Assembly: GCA_002413355.1 (NCBI GenBank)
Contig: DHWV01000105.1
Span: 11,064 to 28,366 of the forward strand
DNA length: 17,303 bases
Direction: 5' to 3'
Origin: Desulfobulbaceae bacterium UBA5173
Lineage (GTDB): Bacteria > Desulfobacterota > Desulfobulbia > Desulfobulbales > Desulfobulbaceae
Below the pieces are notes generated by a model. It was not told the origin of the DNA, did not search any database, and was given only the letters and a program-made list of their open reading frames with translations. Of the stretch, positions 6,248-13,880 are shown in pieces (the stretch's first letter is position 1; each line of letters begins with the position of its first letter). Position numbers and translations under genes: made by a program.

Positions 6248-8242
6248 ATGTCCACGAGCCACGGCGCAGCCGAACTCAGCCTGCTGGAAACTATTGACTC
6301 CCCGGCTGACCTGCGCGGTTTAGGCCTGCGGGAGCTGGAGCAGCTTGCCGAGGAAATCCGCGAGCGGATCATCGCCACTGTGGCGGAGAACGGCGGCCAC
6401 CTTGCGCCCAGCCTTGGCGTGGTCGAGCTGACCTTGGCACTGCATTACGTCTTCAACACGCCGACGGACAAGCTGATCTGGGACGTGGGCCACCAGTGCT
6501 ACGCCCACAAGCTGATCACAGGCCGCCGCGATAAGTTTCACACCTTGCGCCAGCATCAGGGTATCAGCGGTTTTCCCAAGCGGGTGGAGAGCGAATACGA
6601 CACTATTGAGACCGGCCACAGCTCCACGTCCATTTCCTTTGGGCTTGGTCTGGCAGCGGCCAAGGCCATTCAAGGCGAGCCGGGCAAGGTCATCGCGGTA
6701 ATCGGCGACGGTTCAATGACCGGCGGCATGGCCTTTGAGGCTCTCAACCACGCGGGCGATCTGCACAAAAATCTGATCGTCATCCTCAACGACAACGAGA
6801 TGTCCATCTCGGCCAATGTCGGTGCGTTGTCCAGCTTCCTCAGCCGCAAGCTATCTTCCAAGACCATGCGCCGTGTCAAAGACCAGATCGAGGAGGGGCT
6901 GAAGCTCTGCTCGGTGGGCGAGAACATCCTCAATGTTTTGCGTAAATCTGAGGAAAGCCTGAAAGTCCTCTTCACGCCGGGAATGCTCTTTGAGGCGTTC
7001 AAATTTGACTACATCGGCCCGATCCCCGGCCATGACCTACCTGCTTTGCTGGAAACCGTGGAGAATGTCCGCGATAACAGCCACGGCCCGGTGCTGGTGC
7101 ATGTTCTGACCACCAAGGGCAAAGGCTATAAGCCAGCGGAGAAAAATCCGGGCGATTACCACGGTCTTGGCCCGTTCTCGATTGCAGATGGCAAGCCGCT
7201 GCCTGCGTCTGGCCCGCCGTCGTACACCGCTGTGTTTAGCAAGACAATCTGCGAGCTGGCCGAACAGGATCAGCGCATTGCTGGCATCACCGCCGCCATG
7301 CGTGCAGGCACCGGCCTGTTGGAGTTCAGCAAACGCTTCCCCAACCGCTTCTTTGATGTTGGTATTGCCGAGCAGCACGCTGTCACCTTTGCCGCTGGAT
7401 TGGCTTTGGCCGGACTGCGCCCGGTAGTCGCGGTCTATGCCAGCTTTATCCAGCGGGCCGTGGATCAGGTCATTCACGATGTCTGCCTGACCAACCTGCC
7501 GGTGATTTTCGCCATTGACCGGGCAGGCGTGGTCGGCGATGACGGCCCGACCCATCACGGAGTGTTCGACATCTCGTTGCTCCGCTGCATCCCCAACCTG
7601 ACCCTGATGGCCCCCAAGGACGAGAATGAGCTGCGCCAGATGCTCTTTACCGCCGTGCACCACAACGGCCCCTGCGCCATTCGCTATCCGCGCGGCTCCG
7701 GCGAGGACGTGCCGATGGATGCAGAGCTGCGCCAGATGCTCTTTACCGCCGTGCACCACAACGGCCCCTGCGCCATTCGCTATCCGCGCGGCTCCGGCGA
7801 GGACGTGCCGATGGATGCAGAGCTGCGCGTGCTGCCGGTCGGGCAAGGCGAGCTGCTGCGCAAGGGCAGCGATATTCTGATCATCCCGCTCGGCAACCGG
7901 GTTTATGCGGCGATGCAGGCGGCGGAAGGTCTGGCCAAGCTCGGTGTGGACGCGGCGGTGATCAATCCGCGCTTCATCAAGCCCTTGGACAGCGACCTGA
8001 TCAGCACGTGGGCGGAACGCTGCGGCAGGGTGCTGACTGTCGAAGATCACGCCAAGAAAGGCGGTTTCGGGGGCGCGGTGGCGCAAATGCTACACGAGCG
8101 GCACTTGACGCTGCCGGTGCGCATTCTTGGTTATCGTGATCAGTTCATCGAGCAGGGCACGCAGGCGCTGCTGTGGAAAGACGCAGGTCTTGATGCCGCC
8201 GGGATCATCAAAGCCGCGTTGGAGCTGATGCAACAAAAATGA
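6248..8242 (+). CDS. dxs: 1-deoxy-D-xylulose-5-phosphate synthase with internal 32-codon tandem duplication
   Basis: DXS condenses pyruvate and glyceraldehyde-3-phosphate with TPP and Mg2+. This is the first committed step of the MEP isoprenoid pathway and also feeds thiamine and pyridoxal synthesis. Visible motifs are H51 in NGGHLAPSLG, DVGHQCYAHKLITGR, the TPP/metal site GDGSMTGG (153-160) with NDNE (181-184), catalytic E375 in DVGIAEQHAVTFAAGLA, and DRAGVVGDDGPTHHG. AAGGAGA precedes the ATG with normal spacing. The protein is 664 residues where about 620-640 is usual. The excess is a perfect repeat: residues 461-492 (ELRQMLFT...YPRG...PMDA) recur as 493-524, without which the protein would have 632. 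The repeated block carries the conserved YPRG segment at the end of the pyrimidine-binding domain, so folding or activity may be affected. The stop overlaps the next gene by 4 bp. Confidence 0.95.
   Translation: MSTSHGAAELSLLETIDSPADLRGLGLRELEQLAEEIRERIIATVAENGGHLAPSLGVVELTLALHYVFNTPTDKLIWDVGHQCYAHKLITGRRDKFHTLRQHQGISGFPKRVESEYDTIETGHSSTSISFGLGLAAAKAIQGEPGKVIAVIGDGSMTGGMAFEALNHAGDLHKNLIVILNDNEMSISANVGALSSFLSRKLSSKTMRRVKDQIEEGLKLCSVGENILNVLRKSEESLKVLFTPGMLFEAFKFDYIGPIPGHDLPALLETVENVRDNSHGPVLVHVLTTKGKGYKPAEKNPGDYHGLGPFSIADGKPLPASGPPSYTAVFSKTICELAEQDQRIAGITAAMRAGTGLLEFSKRFPNRFFDVGIAEQHAVTFAAGLALAGLRPVVAVYASFIQRAVDQVIHDVCLTNLPVIFAIDRAGVVGDDGPTHHGVFDISLLRCIPNLTLMAPKDENELRQMLFTAVHHNGPCAIRYPRGSGEDVPMDAELRQMLFTAVHHNGPCAIRYPRGSGEDVPMDAELRVLPVGQGELLRKGSDILIIPLGNRVYAAMQAAEGLAKLGVDAAVINPRFIKPLDSDLISTWAERCGRVLTVEDHAKKGGFGGAVAQMLHERHLTLPVRILGYRDQFIEQGTQALLWKDAGLDAAGIIKAALELMQQK
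7628..7819 (+). repeat. Perfect tandem duplication, 2 x 96 bp, inside dxs
   Basis: Copy 1 (7628-7723) and copy 2 (7724-7819) are identical at every base. The 9-mer GAGCTGCGC that opens each copy occurs a third time at 7820-7828, so 105 bases match at an offset of 96. The ancestral single copy would have been flanked by two GAGCTGCGC 9-mers, a typical substrate for replication slippage. The unit is a multiple of three, so the frame is kept. Confidence 0.97.
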
Positions 8243-9018
8243 CAATGTTTCTCGCCGACACCCACCTGCATCTGTATCCCTGCTACGATCTTGACCAGAC
8301 TTTTTCTGGCCTGATTGACCGGCTGGCGGCAGAAGAGCAGGCTCCCCGCTTCGGCTGTTTGGCGGAACGCGCTGGCTGCAATTTTTATGCGCAGATTCAG
8401 GCTGGAAATATCGTTCTGCATGATTTCAGCCTTCAGTCTGCTGACAGCCGTCAGCTCATCCTTCAGCGCAAAAGCGACAACCGCCAGCTAACACTGCTGC
8501 CGGGCCGACAGATTATTGCGGCGGAACGGATCGAAGTACTTGCTCTCTGCACCGACGTTCTCTTTGCCGACGGCACTCCGGCAGCGGAGCTGATTCGCTC
8601 AATTCGGGCGCAGAACGGCGTGCCGGTGCTGCCATGGTCGCCGGGCAAATGGTTTTTCCAGCGCGGCAAGGTAATCGCCCATCTGTTGCGCAGCTTCACG
8701 CCGCAGGATTTCTTAATCGGCGATGTCAGCCTGCGGCCGCACGGCTGGCCGCTGCCGCTCTTGATGCGCAATGCCAAGCGGTTTGGTTATCAGATCATCA
8801 GCGGTTCCGACCCCCTGCCCTTTACCAGTGAGGAAAAGCAGTTCGGCAGCTATGGCTCCTCCATTAGTTGCGCCGAAGCGGACCTCTCTCCTGGTGACGC
8901 GCTGCGCTCCCTGCTTGCAGGCAAAGCTGAAGCCGCCAGCATAGGCCGCCGCTCCTCCCCGCTTGAACTGCTCCGGCGGCTGCGCTATAATGCTCATGCA
9001 CGCAGACAAATCCGCTGA
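8239..9018 (+). CDS. PHP-like metal-dependent hydrolase homologue, function unknown
   Basis: A 259-residue protein that I do not recognise as a named family. The N-terminus reads FLADTHLHLYP, a D-x-H-x-H pattern (D7, H9, H11) like the first metal-binding motif of PHP or amidohydrolase folds. The middle reads LLPGRQIIAAERIEVLALCTD, resembling the strand after the PHP 'pGiE' motif. SGSDPLPF at about 188-195 sits where PHP proteins carry GSDaH. Some later metal ligands look altered, so it may be a divergent or degenerate PHP protein. The ATG overlaps the dxs stop by 4 bp (ATGA), which indicates translational coupling, and the epimerase gene starts 24 nt after its stop. The family assignment is tentative; the reading frame is well supported by context and composition. 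Confidence 0.75.
   Translation: MTMFLADTHLHLYPCYDLDQTFSGLIDRLAAEEQAPRFGCLAERAGCNFYAQIQAGNIVLHDFSLQSADSRQLILQRKSDNRQLTLLPGRQIIAAERIEVLALCTDVLFADGTPAAELIRSIRAQNGVPVLPWSPGKWFFQRGKVIAHLLRSFTPQDFLIGDVSLRPHGWPLPLLMRNAKRFGYQIISGSDPLPFTSEEKQFGSYGSSISCAEADLSPGDALRSLLAGKAEAASIGRRSSPLELLRRLRYNAHARRQIR
8963..8991 (+). promoter_or_regulatory. Possible internal promoter ahead of the epimerase gene
   Basis: TTGAAC (8963-8968, 4/6 to the -35 consensus) and a perfect TATAAT (8986-8991) are separated by exactly 17 bases, inside the last codons of the PHP-like gene. Transcription would start near 8998, about 45 nt before the epimerase ATG. This could let the last four genes of the run be expressed independently of dxs. 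Confidence 0.48.
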
Positions 9019-9042
9019 TTTCCTCAACAGAGAGACGACGAG

Positions 9043-10158
9043 ATGTCCTCCAACCCGTTTAAGACGGTCAAAGTGCTGGTCACTGGAGCCACTGGCTACA
9101 CCGGCCGGATGCTCACCAAAAAACTGGCTGCCGCCGGAGCGAAAATTCATGCTGTGGCTCGCCCTTCTTCGGACATTGGCGATTTGGCCGAACTTAATAT
9201 CACGTGGTTTAGGGGAGAGGTTTCCGACGCGGAGACCATCCGCCAAGCTGCGGAAGGTGTTCAGTATATTTTTCATCTGGCCGCTGCCTACCGACAGGAG
9301 CGGGCGACAGAGGAGGACTACCGCCGCGTTCATCTCCGCTCCACCCAGCTCTTGGCTGAAGCGGTCAGCGGCAGGCCTGATTTCAAACGGTTTGTTCATG
9401 TCTCGACCGTCGGGGTGCATGGCCATATTCCCGGCGACGACATCGCGGACGAAAACTACCGCTTCAATCCGGGAGACAGCTATCAGCAAACCAAGGCGGA
9501 AGCCGAGCTATGGCTGGCTGAATTTGCGGCGCAGAACAGTCTGCCGCACACAGTCATCCGTCCTGCCGCCATTTTTGGCCCCGGTGACCGCCGTCTCCTG
9601 AAAATTTTTACCATGGCCAGTTATGGGTTCATGCTGATGCTGGGCAGCGGCAAAGGCATCTATCATCTGATTCACGTTGATGATTTGACAGAAATCTTGA
9701 TAGCCGCTGCTGCGTCGGAACAAACCCGCTCCCAAGTGCTGATCGCCGCTAACGACAAGCCGATTTCCATTGTTGATATGGGAAAAGTGATCGCCAGAGC
9801 GTTGAATAAGAACATTAACGTGGTTCGTCTGCCGATTTGGCCTTTTTTCTTGGCCGCCGATCTTTGCAAAGCAATCTGCACGCCGATAGGCATTACGCCT
9901 CCCATCTACCGCCGCCGGGTGGCTTTTTATTCCAAAGATAGAAAATTCAGCAACGCCAAACTGAAGCGGCTGCTGAACTACATATTCCGCCATAGCAGTG
10001 AAAGTGGACTGACTGCAACCGCAGCATGGTATCGGAAGCATGGTTGGCTGCCTGAAAAAACACTGGCTGAAAAATTATGGGTCGGCAAAAATTGGCGGTA
10101 TTGGCTGGCCGCAGCCGGAGCAGGTGCTGTGTCGTCACCTTTGTTTGACCTTCTTTAA
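9043..10158 (+). CDS. NAD(P)-dependent epimerase/dehydratase (extended SDR family)
   Basis: A 371-residue extended short-chain dehydrogenase/reductase with an N-terminal Rossmann fold, VLVTGATGYTGRML (GATGYTG at 15-21). The catalytic residues are S121/T122 in FVHVSTVGVHG and Y147/K151 in DSYQQTK, and an RPAAIFGPGDRR substrate-binding segment follows. Relatives act on nucleotide sugars or on hydroxysteroid- and dihydroflavonol-like substrates. The C-terminal third, with a hydrophobic stretch (WPFFLAADLCKAICTPIG) and a basic region, resembles 3-beta-HSD-like members more than GalE-type sugar epimerases. The substrate is not predictable. It lies between the PHP-like gene and the methyltransferase gene, with 2 nt to the next start, so it is very probably co-transcribed. 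A possible internal promoter lies just upstream. Confidence 0.88.
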   Translation: MSSNPFKTVKVLVTGATGYTGRMLTKKLAAAGAKIHAVARPSSDIGDLAELNITWFRGEVSDAETIRQAAEGVQYIFHLAAAYRQERATEEDYRRVHLRSTQLLAEAVSGRPDFKRFVHVSTVGVHGHIPGDDIADENYRFNPGDSYQQTKAEAELWLAEFAAQNSLPHTVIRPAAIFGPGDRRLLKIFTMASYGFMLMLGSGKGIYHLIHVDDLTEILIAAAASEQTRSQVLIAANDKPISIVDMGKVIARALNKNINVVRLPIWPFFLAADLCKAICTPIGITPPIYRRRVAFYSKDRKFSNAKLKRLLNYIFRHSSESGLTATAAWYRKHGWLPEKTLAEKLWVGKNWRYWLAAAGAGAVSSPLFDLL

Positions 10159-10160
10159 CC

Positions 10161-10895
10161 ATGGCATCTGCTTTCCTCGAAACAGCCGATATTGAAACCG
10201 CCTCAGACGGCTACGCCAGCCGTTTTTCTGGGGAAATCGGCGCGTATTTTCTCCAGATGCAGCTTGAATTGCTGCTGGAGCTACTGCCTGAGCTTGCGCC
10301 GGGCGCGACTGTGCTGGACGTAGGCGGTGGTCATGCCCAGCTTGCTGTGCCGCTGGCGCAGCGCGGCTGCAAGGTCACAGTCACGGGCAGCGATGCAAGC
10401 TGCCGTCTGCGGCTGGCGCAGCAGCTACCAGAAAATGCCTACGTCTATCAAACCTGCGACATGCTGCACCTACCCTTTGCCGACCGCTCCTTTGATTTCG
10501 TCATCGCCTTCCGGCTGGTGCCGCATGTTGACCGCTGGCCGCAGCTCTTGGCCGAGTTGGCGCGGGTCGCGGCCAAAACGGTGGTGATTGATTATCCTGA
10601 CCTGCGCAGCACCAATATTCTGAATTTCCTCCTTTTCCGATTGAAGAAAAAACTTGAGGGCAACACCCGCACCTTTGGTCTGTTCAGCCGGGCGCAGATC
10701 ATCAGTGAATTCGCCAAAAACGGCATGGTCAATCCGAAGCTGCAGCCTGAATTCCTCCTACCGATGGTGCTGCACCGCAAGCTCGGCTCCGCCGCCCTGT
10801 CGCGCCTGCTCGAAAATACCTGCCGCGCCAGTGGCCTGACTCAGCTTTTCGGCTCACCGATTATTCTGCGGATGGATAAGGCGGCACATCAATGA
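10161..10895 (+). CDS. Class I SAM-dependent methyltransferase
   Basis: A 244-residue Methyltransf_11-like enzyme. Motif I is ATVLDVGGGHAQLAVPLAQRG (SAM-binding, about 49-69). The acidic motif II lies at TGSD, then DMLHLPFADRSFDFVIAFRLVPHV, and motif IV-like VVIDYPD. The C-terminal region has an aromatic and basic LLFRLKKKLEGNTRTFGLFSR segment that may contact a lipid or sugar substrate. The methyl acceptor is unknown. The start lies 2 nt after the epimerase stop and the end overlaps the glycosyltransferase start by 4 bp. The neighbours suggest modification of a glycolipid, polyprenyl-linked sugar or other envelope molecule; this is inference. Confidence 0.88.
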   Translation: MASAFLETADIETASDGYASRFSGEIGAYFLQMQLELLLELLPELAPGATVLDVGGGHAQLAVPLAQRGCKVTVTGSDASCRLRLAQQLPENAYVYQTCDMLHLPFADRSFDFVIAFRLVPHVDRWPQLLAELARVAAKTVVIDYPDLRSTNILNFLLFRLKKKLEGNTRTFGLFSRAQIISEFAKNGMVNPKLQPEFLLPMVLHRKLGSAALSRLLENTCRASGLTQLFGSPIILRMDKAAHQ

Positions 10896-12058
10896 GAATC
10901 CTTCTGCTTGCGCCGCAGCCTTTTTTTCAGAATCGGGGCACGCCCATTGCTGTCCGTTTGCTGGCGGAAACGCTGGGCAAAGCGGGTCACGAGGTGCATT
11001 TGCTGGTTTTTCACGAAGGTGAAGACCTTGTCATACCCAACGTGACCCTGCACCGCATTGCCGCCCTGCCCTTTCTCCGTGCCATTCCGCCCGGCTTTTC
11101 ATGGCAAAAAATCTGCTGCGACCTGCTGATGACCACCAAAGCGGTGCAGCTCCAGCGGCAAATTGGCTTTGATTTGGTTCATGCAGTGGAGGAGTCGGCC
11201 TTCATCGCCATGTTTCTCCGGCTGCTCTTCAACGTGCCGTATATTTACGACCTTGATTCGTGGATGAGTGATCAGCTCATCGCCAAACTGACGTTTCTCC
11301 GCCCATTCCGTTCTTTCTTTGAATTTTTTGAAAAAGCGGCGGTGCGGCACAGTATCGGCGTAGTGCCGGTCTGCCGGGCGATTGAGGATAAAATCAGAAT
11401 GTTTGCTCACGACAAACCGTTGCTCCGGTTAGAAGACATCAGCCTGCTGGAGGAGCATTGCACTACGCCGCTGGAACCGCTGAGAGAAAAATACGGCTGC
11501 CAAGGCAAGATCGTCATGTATGTCGGCAATTTGGAGCGGTACCAAGGCATGGCATTGCTCTTGGAAACCTTTGCGGCAGCGGATCCGGCGGCCTTGAATT
11601 GCAGCTTGGTGGTCATCGGCGGGGCTGAAAAAGACATTCTCCACTATACCGAGCAAGCCCAGCAGCTTGGCATCAGCGCACGAGTCTTTTTTATCGGCCC
11701 ACGCCCGGCCTCATCGCTCGGCATGTATTTGGCGCAAGCTGATCTGCTCGCCTCGCCGCGCACTGAGGGCGAAAACACGCCGATGAAAATTTATTCCTAC
11801 ATGGATTCCGGCAAGCCGATTTTGGCGACTAAAATTGCCAGCCACACCCAAGTGTTGAACGAGGGCAACGCCTTTCTTGCCGCACCAGAACCTGCGGCTT
11901 TGGCGGCGGAGCTGTGCCGCGCCTTCGCTGACAGCGGCGAGGCGGCCTGGCGAGCGGCGCAGGCCAAGGCAAAAGTGGCGGCAGAATATTGCCGACCAGC
12001 CTACGAACGAAAATTGACTGATTTCTACGACAACCTGCTGCGGAGCGGCATGAAATGA
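10892..12058 (+). CDS. Glycosyltransferase family 4 (GT-B fold)
   Basis: A 388-residue GT4-type enzyme that would transfer a sugar from a nucleotide-sugar donor to an unknown acceptor. The N-terminal domain opens with MRILLLAPQPFFQNRGTPIA and contains the acceptor-side AVEESAFIAMFLRLLFNVPYIYDLDSWM. The C-terminal donor domain has IVMYVGNLERYQGM, LVVIGGAEKD and SPRTEGENTPMKIYSYMDSG, the last being the EX7E-like donor-binding region of GT4 enzymes. Its start overlaps the methyltransferase stop (ATGA at 10892) and its stop overlaps the GlpD-like start (ATGA at 12055), strong signs of coupled translation. Donor and acceptor cannot be predicted. Confidence 0.9.
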   Translation: MRILLLAPQPFFQNRGTPIAVRLLAETLGKAGHEVHLLVFHEGEDLVIPNVTLHRIAALPFLRAIPPGFSWQKICCDLLMTTKAVQLQRQIGFDLVHAVEESAFIAMFLRLLFNVPYIYDLDSWMSDQLIAKLTFLRPFRSFFEFFEKAAVRHSIGVVPVCRAIEDKIRMFAHDKPLLRLEDISLLEEHCTTPLEPLREKYGCQGKIVMYVGNLERYQGMALLLETFAAADPAALNCSLVVIGGAEKDILHYTEQAQQLGISARVFFIGPRPASSLGMYLAQADLLASPRTEGENTPMKIYSYMDSGKPILATKIASHTQVLNEGNAFLAAPEPAALAAELCRAFADSGEAAWRAAQAKAKVAAEYCRPAYERKLTDFYDNLLRSGMK

Positions 12059-13665
12059 AAAGAAATCCTGAGCAGATTGCTAACACGCATTACGACATCA
12101 TTGTGATCGGCGGCGGCATTAACGGCATTGCCACGGCCTATGAAGCAGCATTGCGCGGCATGAAAACTTGCCTCGTCGAAGCCTCTGATTTCATGAGTCA
12201 GACTTCATCAAATTCCCTCAAGATCATTCATGGCGGATTTCGGTATATCCAGCAGGCAAACCTGAAAAGAATCCGCGAGTCAAGCAGAGAGCGGAGGACT
12301 TTATTGAAGATTGCGCCTCACCTCATTCATCCGCTCCAATGTGTCATGCCGACGGAATCGATCTGGAATCTGCGCAGCCTGCCCGGCATGTTCGCTGCCA
12401 GTCTGATCAACGGCCTGATCGCCTTTGATCGCAGCAAGGGGCTGCCAAAGGACAAGCAAATTTTTCTCGGCGGCATCATCTCCAAGCAAAAGACCATTCA
12501 CCTGTTGGGAAAGGAATTTGATCAGCCCTCTGTCACCGGTGCCGCCGTTTGGTATGACGGCATGGCCATCAATTCAGAGCGATTAGGCTTCTCCTTTCTT
12601 CATTCAGGAGAAAAAAAAGGACTTGATGCAATCAATTATTGCCCTGCGGTTGGCTTTATCCTTTACGACAGAAAAATAACTGGCGTGAAGGTTAACGATC
12701 TGATTCAAAAAAAAGAATTTGTCATCTCTGGCGATTTCGTCATCAATGCCGCTGGAGCTTGGGCCGGAGGATTACTGAACTTGCTGCCTTCTTCCAGCAC
12801 AAACCTTGCGCCACAGTGCCGGGTGATGAATCTTGTCACCAGAAGGACGCTTTTTCCAAGCAATCAAGCGGTCGGTCTTTTTGACAAAGACCGAGCATTT
12901 TTCTTTGTGCCGTGGCGCGGCTATTGGATGATTGGCACCGATGAATCAGAATGGCATGAAGAACCAAGCAAACTGCGGGTCACAGAAGAGGATATTCAAC
13001 GTTTTCTTCTGAAGATCAATAAGGTCTATCTTGGTAAGCCAATCAGCAGGGAAGATATTTGTTATGTGCACAAGGGACTTATTCCGGGGCAGCCGAAACC
13101 GGAGGGCGATTTCAAACTGTTTGATCACCAGAAAGATGGTATTAATAATCTGTTCTCTTTGCAGCCGGTAAAATACACTACAGCACGCGACATCGCGCAG
13201 AAGACGGTCGATTCGTACTTCAATAAGACCGGCAAGCCTTTTCAGATTTCTAAAAGCGCAGAGCTTTCTCTGGAAGGCGGAGAGATGGAAAGTTTTTCTT
13301 CTTTTCATGCAGAACATATCCAGAAAGTAGCTGCTCTTGTTGGCGAGCAAGCTGCTCGGCACCTCCTTTACAGCTATGGCTCATCCTATAGCAGGATACT
13401 GCAATATGCTGATCTGCTACAGCCTATTGCAGGTTCAGATGAAGTTTTGCAAGCGGAAATAGCCTATGCGGTGGAGGCGGAGATGGCGCAAAAGCTGTCT
13501 GATGCCATCCTGCGCCGTACAGATCTCGGCACAGCGGAACAGCCAAAAATGGAAACACTGGCGCATTGCGCCGCGCTGATGGGCAAGATGCTTGACTGGA
13601 GCAAGGAGCAGCAGGAAGAAGAAATTGCTCGGTGCGCTGAGTTGTATCGACAAAAAGATTGCTGA
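12055..13665 (+). CDS. GlpD-like FAD-dependent glycerol-3-phosphate dehydrogenase/oxidoreductase
   Basis: A 536-residue DAO-superfamily flavoprotein. An FAD-binding DIIVIGGGINGIATAYEAALRG lies at about 14-35, followed by QTSSNSLKIIHGGFRYIQ. The latter closely resembles the TSSxSSKLIHGGxRYL motif of respiratory glycerol-3-phosphate dehydrogenase. Later segments FVINAAGAWAGG, FFFVPWRGYWMIGTDE and the C-terminal helical region also fit GlpD. If it is GlpD, it oxidises sn-glycerol-3-phosphate to dihydroxyacetone phosphate at the membrane and feeds electrons to quinone. Its position at the end of a glycosyltransferase/methyltransferase operon (4-bp overlap) leaves room for another substrate. Its local base composition looks more A/T rich than the preceding genes (several A runs). 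No glpF or glpK is adjacent. Confidence 0.82.
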   Translation: MKRNPEQIANTHYDIIVIGGGINGIATAYEAALRGMKTCLVEASDFMSQTSSNSLKIIHGGFRYIQQANLKRIRESSRERRTLLKIAPHLIHPLQCVMPTESIWNLRSLPGMFAASLINGLIAFDRSKGLPKDKQIFLGGIISKQKTIHLLGKEFDQPSVTGAAVWYDGMAINSERLGFSFLHSGEKKGLDAINYCPAVGFILYDRKITGVKVNDLIQKKEFVISGDFVINAAGAWAGGLLNLLPSSSTNLAPQCRVMNLVTRRTLFPSNQAVGLFDKDRAFFFVPWRGYWMIGTDESEWHEEPSKLRVTEEDIQRFLLKINKVYLGKPISREDICYVHKGLIPGQPKPEGDFKLFDHQKDGINNLFSLQPVKYTTARDIAQKTVDSYFNKTGKPFQISKSAELSLEGGEMESFSSFHAEHIQKVAALVGEQAARHLLYSYGSSYSRILQYADLLQPIAGSDEVLQAEIAYAVEAEMAQKLSDAILRRTDLGTAEQPKMETLAHCAALMGKMLDWSKEQQEEEIARCAELYRQKDC

Positions 13666-13737
13666 AGATGAAGACAATCAGCTTGATGATGCAGGATAAA
13701 AAAACTGCGGTGACAACTGAATCACGACCATGAGGAA

Positions 13738-13814
13738 TGGTCGGGAAGAGAGGATTCGAACCTCCGGCCCCAGCGTCCCGAACGCTGTGCTCTACCAGAC
13801 TGAGCCACTTCCCG
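13738..13814 (-). tRNA. tRNA-Pro (anticodon CGG)
   Basis: A complete cloverleaf on the minus strand. The acceptor stem is CGGGAAG/CTTCCCG with discriminator A. The D arm is GCTC...GAGC. The anticodon arm is CAGCG-TTCGGGA-CGCTG, whose loop centre reads CGG and so decodes CCG (proline). The T arm is GGAGG-TTCGAAT-CCTCT. The 3' CCA is genome-encoded at 13738-13740. Downstream on the minus strand, a weak GTGA/TCAC stem (13710-13725) with a T run (13698-13704) may terminate it. Confidence 0.96.
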
Positions 13815-13825
13815 ACTGCACTACT

Positions 13826-13847
13826 GCCGTCCCTGAAACGGGACGGC
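13826..13847. other. GC-rich hairpin in the tRNA-Pro leader
   Basis: GCCGTCCC (13826-13833) and GGGACGGC (13840-13847) form a perfect 8-bp stem with a 6-nt loop, 12 bases before the mature tRNA 5' end on the minus strand. No T run follows on the minus strand, so it does not look like an intrinsic terminator for hup. It could be a processing signal or part of the tRNA leader, depending on the true start site. Confidence 0.5.
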
Positions 13848-13850
13848 ATT

Positions 13851-13879
13851 TATATACTCTGCTTTGTCTTTTTTGGCAA
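13851..13879 (-). promoter_or_regulatory. Promoter for tRNA-Pro
   Basis: On the minus strand, TTGCCA (13874-13879, 5/6 to the -35) and TATATA (13851-13856, -10) are separated by 17 bases. The bases between -10 and the expected start (about 13844) become GC-rich (GCCGTC), as is typical of stable-RNA promoters under stringent control. The precursor leader would be about 30 nt and contain a GC hairpin. Confidence 0.6.
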
Positions 13880-13880
13880 G

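Noticed and set aside
7628..7819. CRISPR-like or protein-repeat array
   Set aside because: Only two adjacent identical units without spacers, inside a coding gene; this is a tandem duplication.
7037..8086. 349-codon minus-strand open frame
   Set aside because: Antisense shadow of dxs. It even repeats the dxs duplication on the wrong strand and has no family motifs.
8713..9489. 258-codon minus-strand open frame
   Set aside because: Spans the junction of two well-supported plus-strand genes (PHP-like and epimerase) and has low-information composition.
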